In this document: positions 1 to 12,300 of the stretch, one piece after another | Layout of the letters: every line of letters begins with the position of its first letter | How positions within the stretch are numbered: the stretch's first letter is position 1 | DNA from: Lineus longissimus | Lineage: Eukaryota > Nemertea > Pilidiophora > Heteronemertea > Lineidae | Direction: 5' to 3' | DNA: 64,000 nt | Assembly (NCBI RefSeq): GCF_910592395.1 | Contig: NC_088308.1 | Coordinates: 22,399,501-22,463,500 of the forward strand | Notes under the pieces: model-generated | The model's database searches: none | Told to the model about the DNA's origin: nothing | What the model saw: the letters and a program-made list of their open reading frames with translations, nothing else | Made by a program: the position numbers and the translations under genes

Positions 1-117
1 GAGGCTCATCAGTATCTCAATGTATGTCATCCTTTTACTGAGCGAATTATCATCACGCGAGACTCGAAACCGCGGACGCTGGACACTGTATAGGCTCCCC
101 TACGGTGAGCCAAAAAT

Positions 118-380
118 CAACATGTGAGACGTGTTACCATATTTTTCATCAAGTGAAACAAGGTACCGGAATCATCATCAAGTGAGACTGGGTATACCGG
201 CACTGTCATCAAGTGAGACGGGGTACCGGGGTTGTCACCAAGTGAAACTGTGTACCAGGACTGTTATCAAGTGAGACGGAGTACCGGAATTGTCATTAAG
301 TGAGACTGTGTACCGAGATTATCATGAGATGAGACGGGGTAGCGGAATTACCATCAAGTGAGACTGGGTACCGGAATTGT
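118..380. repeat. 29-bp minisatellite, nine copies
   Basis: Nine head-to-tail units begin at 118, 147, 176, 207, 236, 265, 294, 323 and 352. The spacing is 29 bp, except one 31-bp unit carrying an extra TA. The typical unit reads CATCAAGTGAGAC followed by GGGTACCGGAATTGT. The first unit and the one at 323 are the most diverged. There is no open frame through the array. Confidence 0.9.
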
Positions 381-2547
381 CATCTTGCAAACGCGAATTT
401 TTGCTTAGTGACAAATTCCACTGGGTAGCGTGACATTAGTCTTGGTATGTGGAGCTCGCCATTGGAAAAAGTTTCAAAACCGCCTTAAATTTAGTACTTT
501 GAAGCTCTTTGACTCTCCCTCTAGTCCTTCATTGACATGACTGCGTCATTTGGGACTCGTGTTATCCAGAACACGCCGACGTTGGTGTCTCCATGTCGGT
601 GAAATCGGAGTAAACGGATTCAAGTAGATTAATACCAACTCTGATGTAAAATCCGTTTGACATTGTGAAAGGAGTTGATCAAATTCTTTCTCCATTTAAT
701 CCTGCTTGATATTCCCTTGAACTTTCAAATGATACAGGATGCATTTCTGTAACGTAACACAGCTTGATACCAAAAAAGCTTTGAATGGGATTACATTTGA
801 GTAGGTCTCCATTTGGGAAAGGTGCCGTATCGAAAGATAGATTCTCAACAGGCAGGCTATACCATGGAGTTAGCGTATTGGCTGACTGGCTCAACTGACG
901 GTTAACCTAAAAAACAGGAGAGACTCCAATGAATTTCCGTCCAGTCAATGGGTGAGTGCTTCTGCCATGCAAATTCAGATTTTGAGGGTTTAATTGAGTC
1001 GTTTTCAGTTAAAATGAACACCACAATGATTGTATAGATGAGTTTGAAACTAATCTGAATGGAATTGCATTGTGAAATTGTTTTCGCATTCATACCATGC
1101 CTCATTTCTGCCAGCTCTTAATTCAATATTGAAAATGCTGGCGGATACAGTTACGGGACGTGTTGAGTGAACATTCCGTGCCACCCAGAAGTCACGCACA
1201 GCCTCGAGAGATGAAGGAGAAAGACGGGTTCTTTGATTCCAGCTTGAGGTTGACAGATTTGTCCTGACGTATTTCAGATAGATCGATCTCGTACTAACAC
1301 GGTGGCGGTGAATGAAATCACTTTAGATGATTACTTAATAATTCCATGAGAGGTCTGCCGCACAGTATCAGATTCAGTTTCTCTTTTTTTTCATTTATTA
1401 GATTTCACAAATTTTACACAAAAATACTCAATAGTACATTGTTCTCTGCTGATTGCTGCCGATGAGCTGCGTTATGCAAATAAGTGAGCACTGTGTAAGT
1501 ACTTGTGTACAACAAAATAATACACAGTTGGTAACCAACGGGTGAAATAAAGATATATATTATGCTTGTTTCGCTTTTTAAGGAAACGATGGCTAAGAGT
1601 AAGGGACTGTGAATATCTGTTGATCACTGTATGTATTAGTATGATAAATTGTTGGGGCACTTGCCTAAATAGCAATCCTAATTATAATTATACAGATTCC
1701 TTAAAAATCAAACCTTTTAAGGTAACGTATCACATAATAATAATAATCATTGGACTTATATACATGTAGCGCTAACTCCGACTGGCTTCAGTCGCTGAAA
1801 GCGCTTCACATTATGCATGAGCGTTTTCGAGTAGAATTGAAAGTGCCACATGCGTTATGTGCAAAAAAGCAATGAGCGTTTTCAAGTAGCATTGAAATGG
1901 CCAATACATGGATTTCATGCTGAATGTGCACATGCGGACTGTACGAAATGGCTATCCTATATATATGTATATGTTTTTTTATTTCCAACTAACGCCAAAT
2001 GACTCAATGCAATCCTTTATATTTCTGGTCATCATTTTATTTTCCGCTTTATGACCATTACGTTTTATCATCATGGTTTATTCATATACACTAAAGTGTA
2101 CAGAAAATGATTTATGAAATATTTTTATGATGGTCTTTCGTTTTTATGAAGATAAGTAGCAATATGAAGTTCTTGCTAGGACATGTATCATGTCAAGTGA
2201 TATGAATAAAGAGAAACTCACGACTTTATATTAAACAATGAAAGCAGATACAGTTAGAACGAAAATAAGATGGGAATAGTCATGTAAACATTGTCTAGGG
2301 ATGAAAACATCAAATTACAAGCTGCTTTTAACGATTTTTTTATGGGCAAAATGTCTTCGTCTTTTAACTCGCCTACCTTTAACATGTGATACGTCACATG
2401 TAAGAGTTGAAACCGATGCCTCAACCTAGGTGACTAGGTTGACAAGAACACCTGCTGCAATGGGAAGGTCTGGGCAATGACGCTATTCAGCCGGTCCAAA
2501 AGGCCATGAAACAGACGCACCAAAAACTGGCTAAACGGTGTCTACAC
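381..2547. other. Gene-free stretch
   Basis: I see no convincing gene. Open frames here are short (up to about 70 codons) and show no domain. The only structure is a two-copy 55-bp repeat listed separately and one TACATGTA palindrome at 1761. Confidence 0.55.
1815..1912. repeat. Two-copy ~55-bp tandem repeat
   Basis: The segment ATGAGCGTTTTCGAGTAGAA at 1817 recurs at 1872 as ATGAGCGTTTTCAAGTAGCA, and the following ATTGAAA stretch is also shared. The period is 55 bp. Confidence 0.7.
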
Positions 2548-2695
2548 TGTGTAGGGAGGTTGAGAGCAGGGACTTATCACTGATCCTTATACGTATACGG
2601 AGAGAAATGTACACGAAATTCTTCATCTTTCTACCGAGTTTTATCCGTATACGTATAAGGATCATTCATGTGTCGCTGTTCACAGCCTCCCTCTT
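2548..2695. repeat. Foldback element with perfect 20-bp inner arms
   Basis: A perfect 20-bp inverted repeat (TGATCCTTATACGTATACGG at 2581-2600, complement at 2645-2664) encloses a 44-bp loop. Outer flanks, GTAGGGAGGTTGAGAGCAGG on the left and the complement of GCCTCCCTCTTA on the right, extend the stem imperfectly. It could be a small foldback MITE or part of a larger TIR element. No target duplication is evident. Confidence 0.7.
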
Positions 2696-5600
2696 ATAGA
2701 ACCTGAGAAACTCGAGTAACTCTGTGATACTTCCCAATGGAACGTAATTATAGAGAACTTTTCATCAGAAATATTGAGTTAATAGCAAAATGTATAGTAT
2801 ATGAAACATTTTTTTCCAGGACTTTTGTCCACGACTACTTTACACCAATATAAACACCGTACACACCCATCATGAATTATTCACTGAGTTGTGGAACTTT
2901 ATACTTCCGCATGCATCATGAGAACTAGTCTTTGCCTCATCTATATATCAGTTGAAGCCTGTCACACGACACGCGATTGACTCATTCGTTTTCCAACCAA
3001 CAAGAATCGGATTGGTCTTTAATTGGTAAAGAGTCAAGCAAGAACCCTATAACGGCGAGATGTCGCCAACTCAGCTTTCTCTGAGCATCCCCAATTCGAC
3101 TATAGAGATACACGTACCAATATGTGGCGGGGAATATTCAACTGGTGTTAGACTATGGCAGAGGAAATTCGCAATATTCGTTTATTTTCCCCACGCGGTT
3201 TAGGCATATCGACAATCGTGGAATGGCCAGTCAAATAAATTGGCCCATAGTAGCCACATGTGACCTGATATAGCCACTCAAAAGTTTCCCGGCCGTTTTA
3301 AATTCTCACTGTGTGGTTACAGTAATGAAGAGCTGTGCAGCTCCGATATACTTACTCTTTAACATGTTTTACGGAACAAAGACGGCTAATCGCTTCAACT
3401 ATTGAGCGATATGAAATTACCCAATTGCCCTTGGGTTGTCTCTTAGCAGTGTTATACTGCGAAAGTGATAAAGCATTATAAAACATCCAGATCGTTTCTA
3501 TCGCCTGGTGCAGTCACGGAAGTCTATTGTCGACAATTTATTGTTCATCATTATCACCAAGTATCCTTCATTTTAATAAAGTTTAATCCGCCCCTGGTAT
3601 TGTCTGCCAATAATTTTTCTCGAGGTGGTAAATACACCCCATACGGCCCTACATCGTATACTTTCACTCAAGGAAGAAGTATCGACCAATTACTGAAATG
3701 TTCTGCCTCGGAAAAAGTGTCGGCGGCAGTGGTCTTCAGTATGATTCTGTCACTGTATCAGACGAAATAACAATTTGCACGCATCGAACTGCGAAAGAAA
3801 CGAGAAAACGTAATATACGGTATCGCTTAATGGAGTGTATGTTATGGAATCATACTCATTTTGATTTACAGTAACAATAAAAATGACAAAAATTGTTGTA
3901 CTCATAATACCCACCAAGATGACGCAGTTTGATTCAAGATCACATGCTGAGCGAGCGAGGAATATGCATAACATGTTAAACGCGATTGATGTATTTAAAC
4001 AGGTTAACTCTGATGTTTTGTACACCGCTTAAAGTGAATTAGTTATCAAATACACATTAAGGAAATGGAGGAGCGCTTGGTGGTTTGGGTGGCTTTCCAG
4101 CTCCAGGGGCATGCTCTTCACTCTTTGAAAGGGTCTAGAACGAGCGCTGCACTCCAGACCAGTACTAATTGCATTTTTCTGCGAAAATGAACCTCTAATG
4201 ATTTGACATCTTCCTCCTGAAAGTGTTCGATAGGCCTCAGTCCACTGTTGCATTTAGACGTAGCGTATCCCACTCAACGCCTTGCTATTTACGCTGCAAT
4301 GTCAAATTTACATGAAACTGCCAATATGTGTCACTGCTATGCCACAGCACATCGTGGGCAAAATAAACGTACGAAAAGATTGCCTACAAAAACGTTTTAG
4401 ATAAACGTACGAAAAGATTACTCACAAGAATTAAAGAATTTTCCTGAAATACCTGACGTATGAGTTAAGAGGAAAGGAGTTTAATATTTTCTTTTTAAAC
4501 CAATTTAAATAATAGAGCAATTTATTATTCTTCCAGTGAGATCTATTGCGCAAAATGGAACTTGATGGATGCAGCAGGTTTAAATATGGTTATGATGAGA
4601 AAAATTTCTGCTGTGTCTTAGCTGATCCATGCGAGAGTCATGATTTTTTTTATTTAGTTAAAGCATTTAAGCTGTCAGCTCCCAACGCTTTAATTATTTA
4701 CAACGACAGATGTACCTTCAATCAAAAATAATGTTTTTCCATGAAATGAACGTCACCGAGCAATTTCATAGTCATCTTTAAAACGATCGATTAATAATGA
4801 TATACATGTTACAAGCCATTATCTAAAGAACTAAGAAAACTATAGAAGCATACAATAGCACGTGACCACTTAAGGACGTCTTCCGGAATTGGTTGGGTCC
4901 CCATGCTAGTTTCCATTATCCGGTAATGGTAATGGTATACATTATCTGGGCTGCCGGTGACACGCGATTTCATGATTCCGAGCTTTCAAGGTTGAATGCT
5001 ATATGATTTGTTAAAAGTCAAATCAAGTAAAATGGAAGTTAACGAATCTAATCATATATTCGCGAAGACAATTTGTATTCAGAACTTGCTGATTGATATT
5101 TAGACATGTCGGCGGGCAATGCATCTTAAATCATCTGTTAACTAACCGTTTGCAAACCAGACACTGGAAAGTCTAGACCGCAATATAAATTAGAAATAAA
5201 TGGGATTTGGGACGAGGCGAACGCGAAGTATGTTAGTGTTTACCTTCCCTTAAACTGACTCTTTTTCTCTTTTTGTATCGGGATGCCCGAAAGTGATTTT
5301 CACCGCCTATAGCAAATGTTTGCGGAAAGAACCCGACATATACTCGTAATCATGAGTTGAATGGAGCAGGGAATTTACAGACTTCCCTTAAATATCTGAC
5401 ACCGAAAGCTTTCTCGTTAACGCGACGGGTGTCCTCTAGCAATTGTCATAAACATTCGCCTGATATCGTATGGATCATTTCAAAACTTTGCGCCAAATTG
5501 GTCTCGCTGATTAAAAACAAACAAAACTCAAAATTGTTCATGTCAGATTTCATCCCACTGGTTTCATTACTCATCAAGATGTAAACAGGGAAACAGAAAT

Positions 5601-7260
5601 CCAAAATATTGGATCGTTCCACTAATATTTAGACTGCTTCCACTTGTCACGGGATTTTTTATTCAGCAAAGAGTAGATCATCTATTTGCAGCATCTGCGT
5701 AAATCACCCCTCGCTGTCGGAAGTATCCTCGATAATCCTTGCAAGAGACGAAAGCTGGATAATACAGGATGTTGATCACGTCTTCCCCCAAATCAAAGCA
5801 CCACCACACTGGAACCATAATGCCTCTCTCTCTCTGAGACATTTTCCCTCACGCCAGTGGATTTTAAAGAGACTCTGACATACCACATGAAATTGAGAAA
5901 AAACCCACCTCGGCCTTCCTTTATTTTTTTTTGTTCCGAAAGCAATTTTCTAACAGATAAAATCTCTGACTTGTGACTGATTTGATACTGACATCGTAAC
6001 TTGCAGTCTCTGCTACAGCTCAATGCTAAATGCAGCTCAAAATTCCCAACATTTCGGAATGACGTCATCAATAAATCTAGTTCCGATCATGCGCATGGAA
6101 AATAGCTAATGCCAGGCTCTTTTAAAAACGATGTAGGAAGCTAGAGTTCAATTAGTTCAATAGCCTGTCGAGAGCAAGTCTGGCAGCTGACTACATTCTC
6201 GTAAAATCGTTTTGTTTGCTTGTCGGTGGTAACCGTTGAGCCTAATGCAGTAGTTACCGCGATACGTTTTGGTTCATTGCTTGAAGCTATCAGACACGTC
6301 AAATGATGTTATAAAGCTTCTGAAATGAACCAATTCACTCGGCGCAGTTACAGGTCACAATGGAGATGCGCCAGTAGTTTTCATCAAGTCAGGGGTCCGA
6401 TCGGATCGATCGTTGGTGCAGGAAAGGAAAAAGTGTTTCGTGGAACTGCAGTGTTTGACCTGATAGACCGTCCGTCTTGCGAGCAATGTATGAGAAAAAC
6501 GAATGTAGGAGGAGGCTACTGCCCCAGACGTCTCCAAAAACGCGTTTGTCATTCAGATTTGAGACGGAAAGAGACGATGCTGCCCCTTTTCAGAGAATAT
6601 TGCCGCCCCCGAGCAAGAAGTTACCTACCTACATGATTATCAAACGCGTAGTTAAAACTATATCCATTAACACTGCCTCGACACATAAGCCTTTGCAAGG
6701 TTTGGTATCGAGTCACAAGATTAAGAGACATTTACGGATTATGGGAATAGCATCCAATGTGACTTTCACACCCTTAAGGTACAAGTTATAAACGGCACTG
6801 ATACACGTGTTGGAACTTAAGCGCTGAGAATCATCGGTAATCCTAAGGGACCCCCAGCTTCCATATATAGTTGCTTCACTTTGGCGTTTAAAGTGATATT
6901 TGGAGAGGTTACGTACCATAACGACCCTCACTCCGACTTCAACTGAGTTTGACGCTGACAGTCATTTCGTGAAATATTCAATTTAACTGAATTGTTGAAC
7001 GCTTTCAAACATATCACATCAAAGCATTGTTGTAGAATTTCAGTTTTGCTTTGGACAAACTCGGATCACATGTTTGTTCAGGTAAGTACGAATACACAAA
7101 ATTAAAAATTTATTTATTGCAATTTATTGACTAAATACAAACGGCATAACAATGGCATAATATAAGACATAAATCGGGGATAAAAAGAGTGGTAATTGAT
7201 CAAAACATTTCACAGTTATTTATAAACCCGCATGAAGTATGATCCGTAGACAAAATATAT
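2696..7260. other. Gene-free stretch
   Basis: Only short, domainless open frames are present (the longest about 100 codons, at 3465-3770 and 6325-6791). One 19-base direct repeat (ATAAACGTACGAAAAGATT near 4363 and 4402) is the only structure noticed. I see no gene, RNA gene or mobile element here. Confidence 0.55.
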
Positions 7261-8340
7261 TACTAGCCGAACAACTCCGCATAGCACATGGATTTGTGTA
7301 TGTCGTGAGCCGGTGTTCGGGCTGTATACAATCTGCTCCGCCGCTGAGTCGAAAAGTATTTTATTCTTCGTATTTACAATAGTTAAAAATATTTAAATGC
7401 CTTTAATAGAATATATCGGTCATGACCAAGACCTGACACGTTACAGGGAACATCTCAAAAAATCGTGGAGTGTACTATCGTGTAGATCGACGATTGCTTA
7501 ACGCGTACGCTTGGCGATCTGTACACAAAACATACTACCAGCCGAACAACTCCGCATAGCTCGTGGATTCGTGTATGTGTGCTGGCGGTCGGGCTCTTCA
7601 TGATGTGCTCCGCCGCTGAGTCGAAAAGTATCTTATTCTCCGTAGTTACAGTTGTTAAAAATATTTAAATGCATCTAATAGAATACATCGATCATCAGTA
7701 AGACCTGACACGTTAAATTGTACATTTAAAAAAATCATGTAGTGCGTAAATTGACGATAACTTAATGTGTACGCTTGCATACGCTTTGCAATCTGTACAC
7801 GAAACATACTACCAGTCGAACAACTCCGCATAGCAGGTGAATTCGTGTATGTCGTGAGCTGGTGTTCGGGATGTTTATAATGTGCTCCGCTGCTGAGTCG
7901 AAAATTATTTTATTCTCCGTATTTACAGTTGTTAAAAAATTTGAAATGCCTTTGATAAAATATATCGATCATCAGTAAGACCTGACACGTTAAGTTGGAC
8001 ATTTAAAAAAATCATTGAGTGTGTAAATTGACGATAACTAAATGCGTACGCTTGCATACACTTTGCGATCTGTACACGAAACATACTACCAGCCGATCAA
8101 ATATGTAATTCTTCGTAGTTACAGTTGTTAAAAATCAGTATTTAAATGCCTTTGATAGAATATATCGGACATGACTAATACCTGACACGTTACAGGGGTC
8201 ATCTAAAAAAATCATGGAGTGTGTAAATTGACGATAACTAAATGCGTACGCTTGCATACGCTTTGCGATCTGTACACGAAACATACTACCAGCCGAACAA
8301 ATATGTAATTCTTCGTAGTTACAATTGTTAAAAATATGGC
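7261..8340. repeat. ~275-bp tandem satellite, four units plus a partial
   Basis: Unit starts, anchored on GCCGAAC or its variants, lie at 7266, 7541, 7815, 8092 and 8292. The first three units are 275, 274 and 277 bp. The fourth is about 200 bp because about 75 bp after the anchor are missing, and the fifth partial unit carries the same deletion, so these two derive from one deleted copy. Each full unit contains CCGCATAGC and GCTGAGTCGAAAA blocks and a TTAAAAATATTTAAATGC block. No coding signal is seen. Confidence 0.9.
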
Positions 8341-8406
8341 AAAACGATATTAGCAGATCGCCATTTTTAACTTCTCTCGACATATCGCCTGCAGCTAATT
8401 CGCATC

Positions 8407-8463
8407 ACGATGTCGAACAATGGGATAGGCGTCGTGTTGGGGTTTTGGAGATTTACGAAAACT
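8407..8463. mobile_element. Decayed right half of the CAATAGGGAG MITE family
   Basis: ACGATGTCGAACAATGGGAT and the following GTTTTGGAG and TACGAAAACT match the right half of the complete element at 57764-57903. The left half is absent. It lies just after the 275-bp satellite. Confidence 0.65.
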
Positions 8464-9261
8464 TGCTACTGAACTCCCACCGGTAAGCGCGTGTTTACCC
8501 CGGCGTGACGTTACTCGCTAGAGCGAGAAGAGGGTTTGTAGTGATATCAGAAAGCAATGTTGATGATCATGATTATAACATGACGCATGGGAATCGGAGT
8601 TACTCAGTGATATGCAGATGTTGGCATTACAGCACAATGGTATCGCACTTGGCCATCTTCTCGAGTGGAAGGTCAGCCAGAAGTATATCAATACCAGTGA
8701 TCAGTACACGAAATCACAGAACTTGATTTACCAGCCAGGGTAATGAGGCAAGTCTGTGACGAACCAATTTCTTTGGCGGAGTACAACACGTGAACCAGGT
8801 TGCCATGTTATTCGTCAGAAAGTCTTACAAAGCAACGAATCTTTTTTTGTGATTATTATGCAATTAATCAGCGAAATCTTGTGAGGGATGTTTGATTAAC
8901 TAGGTAATCGCTCAATTGGGATTTTCATTAATTCAAAATGTATTCATCAAATCTTCATTAAAGTCGACAAGGAATGCTGTATATCTTACATGTAGCTATG
9001 TGTCTATTGGTCCCTAAACGTTGCGATTCATTTAAACTACTATGTCTCCGGGCACAGATAATGATAACGCCCAGTGGTTCCAATTGAAATCTAATGACGC
9101 GATAGCGTGAGTAATTTTCGTTGATTACAAGTCTCTAAGCTTCAAATCGTCCTCTACTTGAATTTTAATTTGTAGGGTAAGCATTTGTGCACTCATTCTA
9201 CACTTCATCACATACAAAGAATTTAAAATCAGTTATATAGTTAGAGGTATCAAGTTTTGGT

Positions 9262-9343
9262 AGTTTCACATATTTTAGTGTTTCCATAGGCAGCTAGACA
9301 GGCCATGACAAAACTGAAAGGCTTACTCAAAAACGTTACACTG
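9262..9343 (+). mobile_element. Degenerate copy of the 179-bp CCGGTGTAA element
   Basis: Blocks AGTGTTTCC, ATAGGCAGCTAGA, CCATGAC and ACTCAAAAACGTTACACTGG match, in order, the full copies at 17329 and 56963, with the middle lost. It is an old, internally deleted copy. Confidence 0.7.
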
Positions 9344-12300
9344 GCACTTGTAGTGAGTGTCTTTAAATATGGGTCTCATAAACTGTGCTTAGCCCCCAGA
9401 TCGGAGTCCTTTACATGTATGATGATCTACTGATATTGTGATGGAAAAACACACTCTTTTGTACCGGATTTTGTTTTGCCTACCACCGACCATCAATATT
9501 CTGGCAGCGAGCGTCATGTGCACTCACACTTAAAAGATACTTTTTTCGGAGTTATTTTAACGTCATTGTAATGTTTCTTTTAATCCAGACGTAACTGAGG
9601 ACTAAGTGATACTTACCATGTATGGCTCCAATATTGGCAGCAACATCTTCTCCAGGGTCCATCCAGTGTCTTCTCGGCTGACAAAGTAATCTACGAACCG
9701 ACTTTATAAACGTTTGAAATTAAATACCTTTGTCGGTATTTACTAAGTTCATCAAAGCTATACCAAGCTCCAATACATGACTTTTAGTACCGGCATACCA
9801 AAACTGCATCCAGCTTGAGGGGATAATGTTACCCATGCTTCACTTTGATTTTTTGGTAAGAAGTGCGTGCGTAATCGAAATCTTTGACAATAAAGCCGTT
9901 CGAAATCGACTATTTGCGTAGTCGAATTTGCACGACGCGGATTTCATGCGTAAGAAAATGTAAAAATTGAAAAATAGCATGGTTAGCGTTAAAAGATATG
10001 AACATCGATGGGCAGTACCCAAAGGCAGCCGATCTGTTCATAGGTACCCAGCGTCAAATTCTACATCGAATTCAAAAATAACATGGTTTTCGTTGATCGA
10101 TATATAAGGTATGATCATCAACTTGCAGTTCCCAAAGGTAGTAGATTATAAATCAGTTCAAGTACCCAAAGAAAGGCTGGAAAGAAATCCAAGTGACAAC
10201 CGCAAGGAGTCGTTCGATCAATGACCATCTACTTATTAATAAGTGTTCGACCAAGTGGTAGGCGTTCCCAGTTGATAGCCTTTGTTAACCGCCTTTCGCT
10301 GTGCAATACATTTTCCCCGACGCCCTTCTGAAATTACAGTCCGGAAGGTAAAGTAATACAAACAGGACTCTCTCGTTCTCTCTTCTTGTTTGCGAATGGC
10401 GTGGAATGAGTGCCCACCTGTCCATCTGCCCCTTGGTCACAACAATGCAATATAACCCAGTCTCTCCTTAGCTATCGGAATCAATACCTATATATATACG
10501 ATGTTCTGTCACGGTCAATATCTCTGGCTGGTGTTCAAGCTGCAGTCTCCCGTCAACAGTTGTGCCGTAAGTCTTCATGTTGTGGCTGCTTGAGTCAAGA
10601 AGTCAACAAGAGCTCCGGCGGAACACGTCTTTATCGACAGGTGTGATCGATGAGATTGCCTATAAGAACCTCGACATGCTCGTTTTTATTCCCTTCATGG
10701 ACGACCTTTGTAAGACAAGTAATGTCGTATCAATTAATCCCTCTTATCGTGGCAGAAAATTTCTGCGATTCAAGTCAGGAAAGCACAATTAGTTTTATTG
10801 GCAGGGGGCATGTTATTGCTAAGGTCGCCCGGGAGAATCAGGTCTCCATATTGCCGAGAATCAGGCTGGACGTCCAGCTTGCCAAATGGATCGACAGGAA
10901 ATCTTTTTCTTCAATTTACCAGTGAGCGTACATTTTGACTGTTTTTCTTTGTGACGTAGCCATTCTCTCACAGCTCGATAGCACTATCCAGGGCAGGCTG
11001 CTCGGTAAGTTTGAAGGCCCACCTTGAAAACCTAAGATCAAGATAAGATTTTCGGCAATCTGGGTAACTGATCCTTTTGTTAGGGTGAACGTTTGGGTCG
11101 TTTTGCACGAACACTCTAAATACTTATACAACACTATCCCGAGAAAAGTACAAAATGAATTAAGAAAATGCCAACTTCACATTCCTCGTCAACATTTGAA
11201 GTACTAATTCTTCTCGTTTCATTATTAACATGCACTGAGCAGACTGAAATTGGTAATTAACGAAGTTAAAACTGGGTATTCAATAACTTAACATTTAAAC
11301 TCGTTTTAAAAAGCTTTAATTTTAAGTTGCTGGTATAATGTAGATTACTTCTGAAAGAAAAGAATAAAAGCTCTTTTGTGAAAAAAAATATAGCCAATGA
11401 ATGAAATGAAATTGAAATTGAAAAATGCTAAAGATATTGATGTTTCTAATTGTAACGCAAAGAAACATGATATTTGCGACATTTGAAAAAAAAAACTTAT
11501 AGAACATGTAACGACGCAATCACATACAGTATTTTGATTAAACCCATGCAGTTTCAAAGCGCATCGTAGATTAATTCGGAATTGTAAGGGGAAATGTTAA
11601 TTCGCTGATTATGTTAGTAAAGTCGTTCATATGCTATGTTAGTTTGATATGTTGGATTTGTACCATGCTAAAGTTCTCCAAGCTGAATAGGTCATAATAA
11701 CCGTTAATATCCCAGTAAAAAAGTACCACCACTCATCGAGAGATGCGTTACACGTCGATAGCGCGTCAAACGAAATGATATCTAACATTGCAAACACTGC
11801 ATTTGATTACGACCGTCAATCGGTAACTGAAGTTCGCCGAAGGGCGAAATTGATTGCAAGCAATATTAGTTTCATGCAATTGTGGCATTGATGCAAAATT
11901 TAAAGTAGACGTATCCGAAGGCTGGGAAGTTGTTTTGAGCGAGTCAAAAATAAAGATGGGATATTAATGAGGGCAAGAGTTTTTGTTGCGATTTTGAATT
12001 TTTCGAATTTCAGTCATGTCAGTACAAGATGTGCTAATATTAGTCGTCATACGTAGATCCGGAACCCAGCTCAAAACGATTACACCAGTAGTCACTTTGC
12101 TAGTGCATGCACTGAGTGTAGTTGTCACAGGATCAACTGGACCTTGTGAATACAGGCACTTTTGGTCATTCGATTTAGTAGAAACACCATGGCGGAATGT
12201 TGATGTTCACGCGGAAATGAGAATTGCAGAGACTTAAAATCGACTAAAGGCAGGCTTATGAGAGCGACCAATCTAACGAGTGGTACAAATGTATTAGCCT

